Assembly: GCA_027315345.1 (NCBI GenBank)
Contig: DAHUYE010000049.1
Coordinates: 23,249-87,248, forward strand
Length of the DNA stretch: 64,000 nucleotides
Direction: 5' to 3'
DNA from: Actinomycetota bacterium
GTDB lineage: Bacteria; Actinomycetota; Acidimicrobiia; Acidimicrobiales; JAJPHE01
The notes under the pieces are model-generated. The model was given only the letters and a program-made list of their open reading frames with translations. It had not been told where the DNA came from and did not search any database. The position numbers were made by a program, and so were the translations under genes. This document shows positions 50,670 to 58,554 of this stretch, one piece after another; position 1 is the stretch's first letter; each line of letters opens with the position of its first letter.

Positions 50670-52166
50670 CTACTCCTGGACCGCGCCAACTCTCTCCGAG
50701 TCAGGGCGCGAATGCGGACCTGGGGATTCGGATGGCCGCTCTCCCGGGACCGTGGTGGTGGCCACGATGCTTAACAGCATCCAGGTGAAGACATCCATCG
50801 GGAATATCTCGAAAAAGGTCGCCACAGTCGAAGCCACCGCCGCCGCCAGAAGAAAGGCCGTGACCCCGCCGGCCAGCGCGCCGGCCAGCGCGCCGGCAAA
50901 GGTATCAGCCCTGTTTGGATTGGCCATCCGATTGGACTCGGCGATGGCGGACAACAGGAATAGGACCAACATCCACAAGCCGGGGATACCCAGTTCGTAG
51001 ATGGTCTTGAAGTAGTAGTTGTCGGGTTGGTAGACGGCCGCTGAGGCGCCGGTCGCTCCGGCAGCCTGGAGCTTGGCGACGAGGCTGGCAGCAGCCCCAC
51101 TGGCGCCGATGCCACTCCCCAGCGGGTGGGACAGAACCTGGGCGAGGTTGGCCTGCCAGCCCGAGGACCGTTCGGCAAGCGAGGAGCTGGACAGGGCGGT
51201 GGAGGCCAGCTTGGCCGGCAGGAACAATAGGCCCAAGCCAGCAAAAGGCAACCCGATGAGAAGGATGCGGTGCCGACGTATTCCTAGATATAGGGCCCCC
51301 GCGCCCAGGCCGAGCCAAGCCCCGCGCTCGAAAGTAAAGAACAGCGCCAACAATAAAAGCGGACTACTGACGAAAAAGATGGTGCTACGTAACCGGCGGG
51401 GTTCGACCAGGCAGGTGGCCCCTACGACCAGGAGAACGAGCATGAGGAAGTACGCAAAAGGAGATTGGTACGTGAAGCTCGAAAACGCCCGCAGATGACC
51501 GCCAGCAAAGCGGATGGTGGTGTTGTACGGAAAGCCGATGGCGTTGAGCCGGGCCGCACCGATTGCTTCCTCGGCTACACCAACAAACGCCGTGATGATC
51601 CCGGTCACCAGGAGGATGGATATCAGGCGATCTCGTTCAACTGATGAGGGAGGGCAGCGCCAGATGCTCCACGCCAGGAGGACATAAAAGAAATCGATGC
51701 GAAACCCAGCCATGGCTTGGGTCGGGCTGACCGTGGCCGACGAAACCAGGCCGATCAGCATAAGACCGGCCACGGCCGGGGCCCATCCCGGCAGGCGGCG
51801 CCCGGGCTCGGCCCTGTTGCGGGCCGGGCCGACGAAGGTCCCCGCCAGCACCACCAGGACCAGCGCCTCCTTCCACCCTCGCAGGGAGTGCGCGTGAGGG
51901 ACGATGGCCAGCAGGCCATCAAAGGGGACCAGCGCCGCCAGCACCAGAACACCTCGCTGGGGCCGCTCCAGGACGGCCAGGAGACCAGGCACGGCCACGG
52001 CCGCCACCAGGACGTCCGGCCCTAACCCGACGAGGTCCGCAACGATGAGAGCGCCAAGTCCGACGATCCCCCAGGCGGCACCGGCCGGCAGCCTTCTCGT
52101 GAGTGGGCTCGACGGAACACCGCGTGGGGGACGAGCGGCCAACCAGCCTCTCAACCTTCCGCCCAC
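50670..52166 (-). CDS. O-antigen ligase/polymerase family membrane protein (Wzy/WaaL type)
   Basis: 498 residues with about 11-12 hydrophobic segments. The large loop between late segments has FTFERGAWLGLGAGALYLGI and then SGWQANLAQVLSHPLGSGIG, the conserved region of PF04932-type O-antigen ligases and polymerases. Such proteins join lipid-linked repeat units on the outer face. An AGALAGALAGG run derives from a 12-base tandem repeat. It follows the repeat-bearing glycosidase gene by 96 bases. Confidence 0.88.
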   Translation of the reverse strand: MGGRLRGWLAARPPRGVPSSPLTRRLPAGAAWGIVGLGALIVADLVGLGPDVLVAAVAVPGLLAVLERPQRGVLVLAALVPFDGLLAIVPHAHSLRGWKEALVLVVLAGTFVGPARNRAEPGRRLPGWAPAVAGLMLIGLVSSATVSPTQAMAGFRIDFFYVLLAWSIWRCPPSSVERDRLISILLVTGIITAFVGVAEEAIGAARLNAIGFPYNTTIRFAGGHLRAFSSFTYQSPFAYFLMLVLLVVGATCLVEPRRLRSTIFFVSSPLLLLALFFTFERGAWLGLGAGALYLGIRRHRILLIGLPFAGLGLLFLPAKLASTALSSSSLAERSSGWQANLAQVLSHPLGSGIGASGAAASLVAKLQAAGATGASAAVYQPDNYYFKTIYELGIPGLWMLVLFLLSAIAESNRMANPNRADTFAGALAGALAGGVTAFLLAAAVASTVATFFEIFPMDVFTWMLLSIVATTTVPGERPSESPGPHSRPDSERVGAVQE

Positions 52167-52262
52167 CTTGGGTTGGTCGTCATCCTCGGGTTGTCCTGGA
52201 TGTGATTCAGGGCCGGCCCGGCCCGGCCCGGCCGAGAGCCGGACCCGTCGGTAGCCTACAGA

Positions 52263-53951
52263 TCACAGCGAGGCGACAGCACTGACCCGAACGGAGGGAC
52301 GAGCGGCAGGAGTGGCGCCGGCGGGATCGTCCCCAAAAGTCAGCTCCCGCCCATTGGCCGTGAACAGTGCATAGCCGCCCCCATCAGGAGTGGCCACCAT
52401 GCCCACGACCGGCTGGGGAGAGACCGAGCCGGATGCCGAGCCGTGGAAGGAGGCGTCACCGAAGCTGAAGACACCCCCGTCAGCGGTGACCAGCCAGTAA
52501 CCGCCCCCGTCGGGGGTGCTTGACATTCCCACCACCGGCTGGTTGAGGTGGATATCGCCCGCAGAGCCGTAGAAGGAGGCGTCGCCGAAGCTGAAGACAC
52601 CCCCGTTGGAGGCCGCCATCCAGCACCCGTGACCGTCGGGCGTGCTGGCAAGAGCTACAACGGGGGCGGCGGAGGCGACACCCCCTGAAGGGATCGGACA
52701 CGTCGGGGTGCCCATCCAGGTCACTCGGCCCGTGGAGCTCACCAGTGCCGTGGTCGGGAGACCGGCGTGGTCGATCGCTCCCGACGGAGAGGAGCTGGAT
52801 CCCGACGGGGAGAAGGTAGCCCCTGAGGCAGAAGAGGTGGCTGATGAGGCGCCGGCGGCTGAGGCTGATGAGACTTGGGCAGAGGAAGTCGTGGCCGGGG
52901 CGATCTGGCTCTCGTAGGCAGCCAGCGAGGGCTTGGGAACCCCGGCCGCGGTCAACATACCGAAGTTGTCCTGGTCGTTGGCAGGATCGCTGCCGGCGTC
53001 TTGCCAGTAGCTGAAGATCGGACCGGCCCACGGCCAGGCGGTCACGGCCTGCATGGCTTGGGAGATCATCTGGGCCTGGACCTGGAGGCTGACCGCATCC
53101 GAGGCCGTGCCGGTAGGAGCACCGTACTCGGTCAACCAGATCTTCTTGGCGCCATCCCCATGGTCGACCATGACCTGATGGAGGTGGGGCAGTTCATAGA
53201 AGGTGTTCCAGGAGTCCGCCTGGGTGGGCATGTCAGGAAAGCTCGACGGGTGAACGGACAGAGCATCGAAGTAGCCCTGACCGCCGGCCGCGTAGATCCC
53301 CTCCAGGAAGCTGAGGGGGGACATCTCGCTTAGATCAGAGGCATCTGTGGCTGGAGACAAGGCTCCGGCGACGACCGTGGCGCTGGGGTCAAAGGCCTTC
53401 ACGGCCGAGTAACCCGCTTTGAGGGTAGCTGTATAGGCCGCCGGACTCACCTGCGGGCCCCAGGACCAGGACATGTTCGGCTCGTTCCAGATCTCCCACG
53501 TATGGACCCCCATCGGGGCGAAATGACGCACCGCGGCGGCCATCATGGCGCCGTAGGCGGCGGGGTCTCCCGGGGTCTTGGTCCAATCCGGGGTGTAATC
53601 CGGCACCAAAAGGACGTGCAGGCCGTCAGCCACCGCTCCCGCGACCACCGGATCGGGCTCTGACCAATCGAATTGACCCGGGGATGGCTCGATGTTCGGC
53701 CAGAACAGATCCAGGCGGATCCACGTGGCACCCGAGGCGGCAATGCCCGCCAAGGTCTGGCTCAGGGCTGCCCCGGACTCCGTCTCGATCTGGGCCTCGG
53801 GAGTTATGCCTGCCTGCGTAGCCGGCAGCAGGGCGGCCGTGGCCGCCGCCACCGGCCTCTGGCCGAGAAGGGAGATGGCGGAAAAACCGACCAAAACGGC
53901 GGCGCCGGCCACCGTCGAGCGGGTGAGCAGGGCCACCGTGCGGAGAGACAT
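52263..53951 (-). CDS. Exported glycoside hydrolase (clan GH-A) with C-terminal GGVFSFGDA repeats
   Basis: 562 residues. A signal peptide leads into a barrel with acid/base Glu in VHTWEIWNEPNMSWSWG and nucleophile Glu in KKIWLTEYGAPTGTA. A Ser/Ala/Gly linker follows, then about three copies of a 40-residue repeat (VVGMSSTPDGGGYWLVTADG, GVFSFGDASFHGSASG). The same repeats occur in the SGNH protein at 58.5 kb. They probably form a propeller or solenoid that binds the cell surface or polymer. GAGAG lies six bases before the ATG. This enzyme could process the polymer made by the locus. Confidence 0.87.
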   Translation of the reverse strand: MSLRTVALLTRSTVAGAAVLVGFSAISLLGQRPVAAATAALLPATQAGITPEAQIETESGAALSQTLAGIAASGATWIRLDLFWPNIEPSPGQFDWSEPDPVVAGAVADGLHVLLVPDYTPDWTKTPGDPAAYGAMMAAAVRHFAPMGVHTWEIWNEPNMSWSWGPQVSPAAYTATLKAGYSAVKAFDPSATVVAGALSPATDASDLSEMSPLSFLEGIYAAGGQGYFDALSVHPSSFPDMPTQADSWNTFYELPHLHQVMVDHGDGAKKIWLTEYGAPTGTASDAVSLQVQAQMISQAMQAVTAWPWAGPIFSYWQDAGSDPANDQDNFGMLTAAGVPKPSLAAYESQIAPATTSSAQVSSASAAGASSATSSASGATFSPSGSSSSPSGAIDHAGLPTTALVSSTGRVTWMGTPTCPIPSGGVASAAPVVALASTPDGHGCWMAASNGGVFSFGDASFYGSAGDIHLNQPVVGMSSTPDGGGYWLVTADGGVFSFGDASFHGSASGSVSPQPVVGMVATPDGGGYALFTANGRELTFGDDPAGATPAARPSVRVSAVASL

Positions 53952-54030
53952 GTAGCACTCTCGTCACTACCAGTGGTTTTCTTAACACCTAAAGTGGTCT
54001 CGACGGAGGAGGCCTCCCAGGGAAGCAACC
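53952..54030. promoter_or_regulatory. Divergent promoter between the glycosidase and Wzz/kinase genes
   Basis: This 79-base gap is AT-rich compared with its surroundings (GTGGTTTTCTTAACACCTAAAG). It contains CACT-ACC-AGTG and must hold both promoters of the two polysaccharide operons. GGAGGAGG at 54005-54012 is about 18 bases before the 54031 start. Confidence 0.4.
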
Positions 54031-55521
54031 ATGGCCTGGAGTACCCTCGGGCCAATGGACCTCCGAGCCCATTTTGGCGCCATTTGGCGGCGGCGCTGGT
54101 TGGTCCTGGCTCTGGCCGTGGTGGTGGCGGTCGGCGTCTTTGGTCTGACCAAGCTGGAGGCGCCCACCTACCAGGCCCAGGCCGAGTTGAGCGTCACCCC
54201 TGCCGTGGTGGGCAGCAGTGGGCAGGGCACCTCCCAGGACCGCGCCATCTTCCTGGCCAGTACCTACGCCCAGCTGGCGTCCACTGAGCCGGTCCTTGCC
54301 CTCGCGGCCCGGGATTCGGGACTGCACATCACCGAGATTGCCGCCGCCCGCCTGTTGACGACCACCGCCTCCACCAGCCTCGGGTTTCTGACCGTGACGG
54401 CCAAAGGCCCATCGGCTGGAGCGGCCCAAGCGCTCGCCCGCGGTCTCACCCAAGCTCTGCTGACCACCGTCACCGCTCAGACGAACCAATCCCTGCAGGC
54501 CGAGCTCAATCCCGTGGAGGCCGAGATCAAGTCGGTCTCCGCTAATCTCCAGAACGCGAACCTCTCAGCGGCCGAAAGGGCCGCGCTCGAGGCCGAGTAT
54601 CAGGCTCTGGTTCAAGCGGCCACAACCCGCCAGCTTCAGCCCGCCGACCAACTCACCGTGGTGGCACCGGCCCGGGCTGATCCTTCGCCGGTGGCTCCGG
54701 GCCCGAAACGAGATGCCGTCCTCGCCTTCCTGCTGGCCCTGGTCCTGCTCTCCGAGGGGGCCGCCGCGGTGGCCGCCCTGAGCGACCGGTTCCCGGCCGA
54801 AGCCCTAGATGAGGAGGTAGGCCGAGTGACCGGCGTCCCCCTCCTGGCTCATGTGCCCGAGGGTGGAGGTGAAGACACCGTCGAGGCTTTTCGGACATTA
54901 CGTACCAATTTGTTGTTCATGGACGAGGCCTCTCAGACCCGCACGGTGGCCGTCGTCAGCGTCGACGCCGGGGCCGGCAAGTCCTTCATAGCCGTGCGCT
55001 TGGCGGCGGCCATGGCAGAGTTGGGGGTCGCCGCCGCTCTGATCGACGGGGACATGCGCCGACCGGTGGTGCATGAACGCCTGAACATCCCCCGCCAGCC
55101 CGGGTTGGGCAACTTGTTGGGCGGCGCCGAAGTCAGCGAATGCGGTCATTTGTATCCCGATGAACCGAACCTGCTCGTCATACCCGCCGGCATCCCTCTC
55201 CCCGATCCGGCCGGCTCCTTATCTCGGCATCTCACCCGGCGCGTCCTGGGCCCTCTGGCCGCGGCGCGGTTCATTGTGATCGATACCCCGGCCGAGTCTG
55301 TCTTCCCCGACGCCGCCACCATCGCCGCCAACTGCGACGGAACCATCGTGGTCATCGACGCCTCAGTGACCAAGCGGCGGGAGGCGCGCTCCATGATGGC
55401 CCGGCTCCGTCAGGTCAATGCCAATCCCATCGGAGCGGTTGTGAACCGCTCGGCCAACGCTCCCCGCTCCACCGCCTACTACAGCCAACAGGCTCCGCCC
55501 GAGCGCCCCGATTCCCCGTGA
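54031..55521 (+). CDS. Polysaccharide chain-length/export protein fused to BY-kinase-like ATPase
   Basis: 496 residues. A Wzz-type N-terminal region (MDLRAHFGAIWRRRWLVLAL) with a second hydrophobic segment near 230 flanks an extracellular helix-rich part. The C-terminal cytoplasmic domain resembles bacterial tyrosine kinases: FRTLRTNLLFMD, Walker A-like VSVDAGAGKSF, Walker A' ALIDGDMRRP and the late FIVIDTPAES. The usual PGEGKS is altered to DAGAGKSF, yet keeps GKS. The C-terminal tail has only YY, not a rich Tyr cluster. It would set polymer length. It overlaps the next gene by four bases. Confidence 0.88.
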   Translation: MAWSTLGPMDLRAHFGAIWRRRWLVLALAVVVAVGVFGLTKLEAPTYQAQAELSVTPAVVGSSGQGTSQDRAIFLASTYAQLASTEPVLALAARDSGLHITEIAAARLLTTTASTSLGFLTVTAKGPSAGAAQALARGLTQALLTTVTAQTNQSLQAELNPVEAEIKSVSANLQNANLSAAERAALEAEYQALVQAATTRQLQPADQLTVVAPARADPSPVAPGPKRDAVLAFLLALVLLSEGAAAVAALSDRFPAEALDEEVGRVTGVPLLAHVPEGGGEDTVEAFRTLRTNLLFMDEASQTRTVAVVSVDAGAGKSFIAVRLAAAMAELGVAAALIDGDMRRPVVHERLNIPRQPGLGNLLGGAEVSECGHLYPDEPNLLVIPAGIPLPDPAGSLSRHLTRRVLGPLAAARFIVIDTPAESVFPDAATIAANCDGTIVVIDASVTKRREARSMMARLRQVNANPIGAVVNRSANAPRSTAYYSQQAPPERPDSP

Positions 55522-56621
55522 CGACGCCGAGGGTGGCGCTCGTTCACGAGCGCTTCACCGAGTTGGGCGGTTCCGAAAAAGTGGTGGAACAACTGCATTC
55601 CCTGTGGCCCGATGCTCCGGTATACGCGGCCGTGATCGCACCCGCGGGCATCCCGCCGGGACTGAGGTCGGCCGACCTGCGGCCCAGCGCCCTCCAGCGG
55701 ATCTATCGGGGCGGACCGAACTATGCACCTCTGCTGCCCCTGCTGCCTGGCGCCATGGGTCGCGTGCGGCTCGAGGACTTCGACTTGGTGGTGACCAGCC
55801 ACCATGCCTTCGCCAACCGGGTCAAGGTGGGATCCCACACCAAACTGATCTCCTATACCCATACCCCGGCCCGATGGATTTGGGACCCCGCCACCCGACG
55901 CGGTGAGGGGGGAGGACCCATAGGCCGCGGGGCACTGGCGGCCTTTGCTGCTACCCAACGCCGACCTGACCGAGCCGCGGCCCAGCGGCTGGACGCCATC
56001 TTGGTCAACTCTCGATTCGTGGCCTCCAGGGTAAAGGCGTGGTGGGGGCGGGACGCCCAGGTCATACCTCCGCCCATAGACACCGAGCGGTTCACACCCG
56101 ACAGCGAAGTGCGCAGGGAGGACTTCTTCCTGCTGGCTGGCCGACTGGTCCCTTATAAGCGCCCGGAACTGGCGATAGCCGCGGCTCGCGCCACGGGGCT
56201 GCGCCTGGTGGTAGCCGGGGAGGGCCGTTCCCGAGCCGCGCTCCAGGCCGAGGCGCCGCCCTGGGTGGAGTTCCTGGGGGCGGTCGATGACGACACATTG
56301 GTTCGGCTTTATCGCAGCTGCCGAGCCCTGGTCATGCCCGGCGTGGAGGACTTCGGCATGATCCCCGTCGAGGCGCAGGCCTGTGGCGCGGGGGTGATCG
56401 CCAGGGGCGCCGGAGGAGCCCTCGACTCGGTTGTCGATGGACTGACGGGAGTCCTTTATCCGGACGATCCTGACGAGGTGGGCGCCCTGGCCGCAGCCAT
56501 GGTCGCATTCGATCCCAGCCGTTACGACCCTCAGGAAATCCGCACCCACGCTGAGACCTATTCGGTCGCCTGCTTCCGTCGTCATTTTGAGCAGGCCGTG
56601 GTCGAGATTCTTTCAACCTGA
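55518..56621 (+). CDS. Glycosyltransferase, GT4/GT-B fold (WbaZ-like)
   Basis: 367 residues. It begins PRVALVHERFTELGGSEKVV and contains KLISYTHTPARWIWDP, FFLLAGRLVPYKRPELAIAA and VMPGVEDFGMIPVEAQACGA (E-x7-E motif), as in mannosyltransferase WbaZ-like enzymes. GTG at 55518 overlaps the previous stop as GTGA. The next intact gene is separated by a broken glycosyltransferase remnant. Confidence 0.92.
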   Translation: MTTPRVALVHERFTELGGSEKVVEQLHSLWPDAPVYAAVIAPAGIPPGLRSADLRPSALQRIYRGGPNYAPLLPLLPGAMGRVRLEDFDLVVTSHHAFANRVKVGSHTKLISYTHTPARWIWDPATRRGEGGGPIGRGALAAFAATQRRPDRAAAQRLDAILVNSRFVASRVKAWWGRDAQVIPPPIDTERFTPDSEVRREDFFLLAGRLVPYKRPELAIAAARATGLRLVVAGEGRSRAALQAEAPPWVEFLGAVDDDTLVRLYRSCRALVMPGVEDFGMIPVEAQACGAGVIARGAGGALDSVVDGLTGVLYPDDPDEVGALAAAMVAFDPSRYDPQEIRTHAETYSVACFRRHFEQAVVEILST

Positions 56622-56778
56622 TTAGCAATTAGACCAAATCACGTGTCTCAGAAGGGCTACATACACCGCTCATGGCCCTCGCCCAGAGCGATGCGCCGCA
56701 CGGACCGAAACGCGGACGTTGATCAGGTCACGGCCTTGGCACGGGACGATAGTGCGAGTATCGTCCCCACCACAAAGT

Positions 56779-57295
56779 ATGTCGGGCCGACTTATCGAAG
56801 TCTTCGCCGGGTTGCCCGCCGCCGGGCCAGCCAAACGACTCATGTTGGTCGGAGGAGGCACGGAGGACGAGATTTCTGAGGTTGGGCGCGCCTTGGCGCA
56901 TTGGCAAGTGGAAGCAAGGGTAACTATGCCGGGGGTGGTGCCCGACGTCGAGCGGTACCTGTGGGCCAGCGACATCTTTGTCCTCCCCTCCGTCCGTGAA
57001 GGGCTGTCGAATAGTCTGGTAGCGGCCATGGCCTGCGGATTGGCCTGCGGATTGGCCTGCGTGGCCGGCGCGGAGGCCGGTGGGGATCAAGTGCTATATG
57101 GGGGGAGTTGGCGTGATACCCGCCAGTAGCAGTGTGACCGACCTGACCGAAGCACTTTGCGAGCTGAGCCTGGACAATGAACAGCGCCTGCGGCTGGGAG
57201 AACGCGCCTCGACGCGTACATCCGAGTTTACGATCGGGCGGGTGACGGAACTCTACGAGCGGCTCATCGAGACGGGCAGCCGACGGGACTCATGA
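56779..57295 (+). pseudogene. Truncated, frameshifted glycosyltransferase remnant
   Basis: Only the C-terminal half of a GT4 enzyme remains. RLIEVFAGLPAAGPAKRLML starts abruptly without an N-terminal domain. Then come DVERYLWASDIFVLPSVREG and LSNSLVAAMACGLACGLACV, and after a run of six G at 57100-57105 the frame shifts by one to GGVGVIPASSSV. Removing one G restores YGGVGVIP. The duplicated CGLA is a 12-base tandem repeat. The closest visible relative is the second domain of the fusion at 39.4-41.7 kb (VERYLWAADIFVLPSRREGL). Its stop still overlaps the deacetylase start as ATGA, so it was an operon member. Confidence 0.85.
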
Positions 57296-58128
57296 GCGCC
57301 AACCTCTTGGCCAGGATGGCCGGCGCGGCCCGTTCTCTCCGGCTCACCGCGGGAGGCGAGTGCCGCGTCCCGGGAGCCGTGGTCTTCGCGTATCACGACA
57401 TCGGTAGCGATCCCGCCAATCGCACGGACTATTACGTGTCGGCAGACACCATGCGACGCCAATTGACCAGCGCTGCCGAATGGGGCATCCGCTTCATCGA
57501 TTTGGCCGAATTGTCGCGAATGGTCATCGCTGGAGAGTGCCTGGACGGTCTGGCGGCAGTCGTCTTCGACGACAGCCTGGTCGGAGTGCACCATGACGCA
57601 ATGCCTGTGTTGGTCGACCTGGGGATTCCAGCAACTGTCTTCACCGTGAGCGCGGCCTTGGGCCAGGCACCGCCCTGGTGGCCTGGAGCAGCCCGGGTCA
57701 TGACCCGAGGGGAGGTGCAGGAGGTAGTCGCGGCAGGAATACGAGTTGCGTCTCACACCCGGACACATGCGTCGCTACCGAACATAACGAGGGACGCCAT
57801 AACCAGCGAGGTAACCGGAGCCCGGTCCGAGCTGGAAGACCTGACCCAATCCAGGGTCGACCTCTTCGCATACCCTTTCGGGCACTATGACCCACGGGTT
57901 GTTGACGAGGTCAAGGAAGCTGGATATATCTGTGCGTACACTTTCCTCAATGGTCGCATCACGCCGGGATTGGACGAATTCCGATTGCCTCGGCTCAACA
58001 TGTGGAACCAGAGTCGGACCCGATTGGCGTACCACCTGAGCCGTTCGGCCGCTTCCTGGCCAGACCACCAACTCCCGCATGCGTACGGCGATCGAGGCGA
58101 GCCGAACCTCCAAAGGGACGGGCGATAG
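57292..58128 (+). CDS. Polysaccharide deacetylase (NodB homology domain)
   Basis: 278 residues with no signal peptide. Motifs are VVFAYHDIG (start), VVFDDSLVG (metal-binding Asp pair, normally TFDDG), IRVASHTRTHASLPNI (His pair) and DLFAYPFGHYD (active-site). The fourth position departs from the usual TFDDGY/RLPYG, but the metal triad is present. It would remove acetyl groups from GlcNAc-type units of polymer or precursors. Lacking a signal, it may act inside on lipid-linked units. The ATG overlaps the remnant's stop codon. Confidence 0.87.
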   Translation: MSANLLARMAGAARSLRLTAGGECRVPGAVVFAYHDIGSDPANRTDYYVSADTMRRQLTSAAEWGIRFIDLAELSRMVIAGECLDGLAAVVFDDSLVGVHHDAMPVLVDLGIPATVFTVSAALGQAPPWWPGAARVMTRGEVQEVVAAGIRVASHTRTHASLPNITRDAITSEVTGARSELEDLTQSRVDLFAYPFGHYDPRVVDEVKEAGYICAYTFLNGRITPGLDEFRLPRLNMWNQSRTRLAYHLSRSAASWPDHQLPHAYGDRGEPNLQRDGR

Positions 58129-58554
58129 CCTCTGGCCTCAGACACCGTATGGACCACTCAACCGTCCGCGCAGACCTGACCGTCCGTTGAAACGTATGAG
58201 TTGGGGGCCAGCCAGATAAAGATTAAACCAGAATCTCGATCGCTGCTGCCGCCGGCCATGGGACCCAACCCTTCACGCCAGCTGCGGCCCCAACAGCTAC
58301 CACCCCAACCAACAATGCCTTGGCCACGCCCACCAACGGAACTCCGTCCCAACCCCGCGGCCAGTGTCTCACGACCGAACGCCGGTCAACGCAAGACCCA
58401 GGAGCGAAGCCGGCATAGCGGAGGAAGATGGCCTGGACCACCGCCGATGGCTGGGCTTTGATGATGGCCGCCCTCCGCACCAGAGCGGCCGCCAGGGCTG
58501 GCCCTGGCCGCGTCGAGACGCGACGGCGCCGGAGCTGAGGCCGGGCTGCCGCCG
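58129..58554. other. 426-base gap without a supported gene
   Basis: I found no convincing gene here. The minus strand has an 85-codon ORF (58223-58480) with a hydrophobic stretch, VGVAKALLVGVVAVGAAAG, and the plus strand one of similar length (58201-58461) that looks like a shadow. Neither has a good start or a recognisable family. The area may be the eroded end of the transferred segment before the SGNH gene. Confidence 0.5.

Noticed and set aside
58223-58480. 85-codon minus-strand ORF with a hydrophobic stretch
   Set aside because: It has no good start, no Shine-Dalgarno sequence and no recognisable family; it is kept only as part of the unexplained gap.
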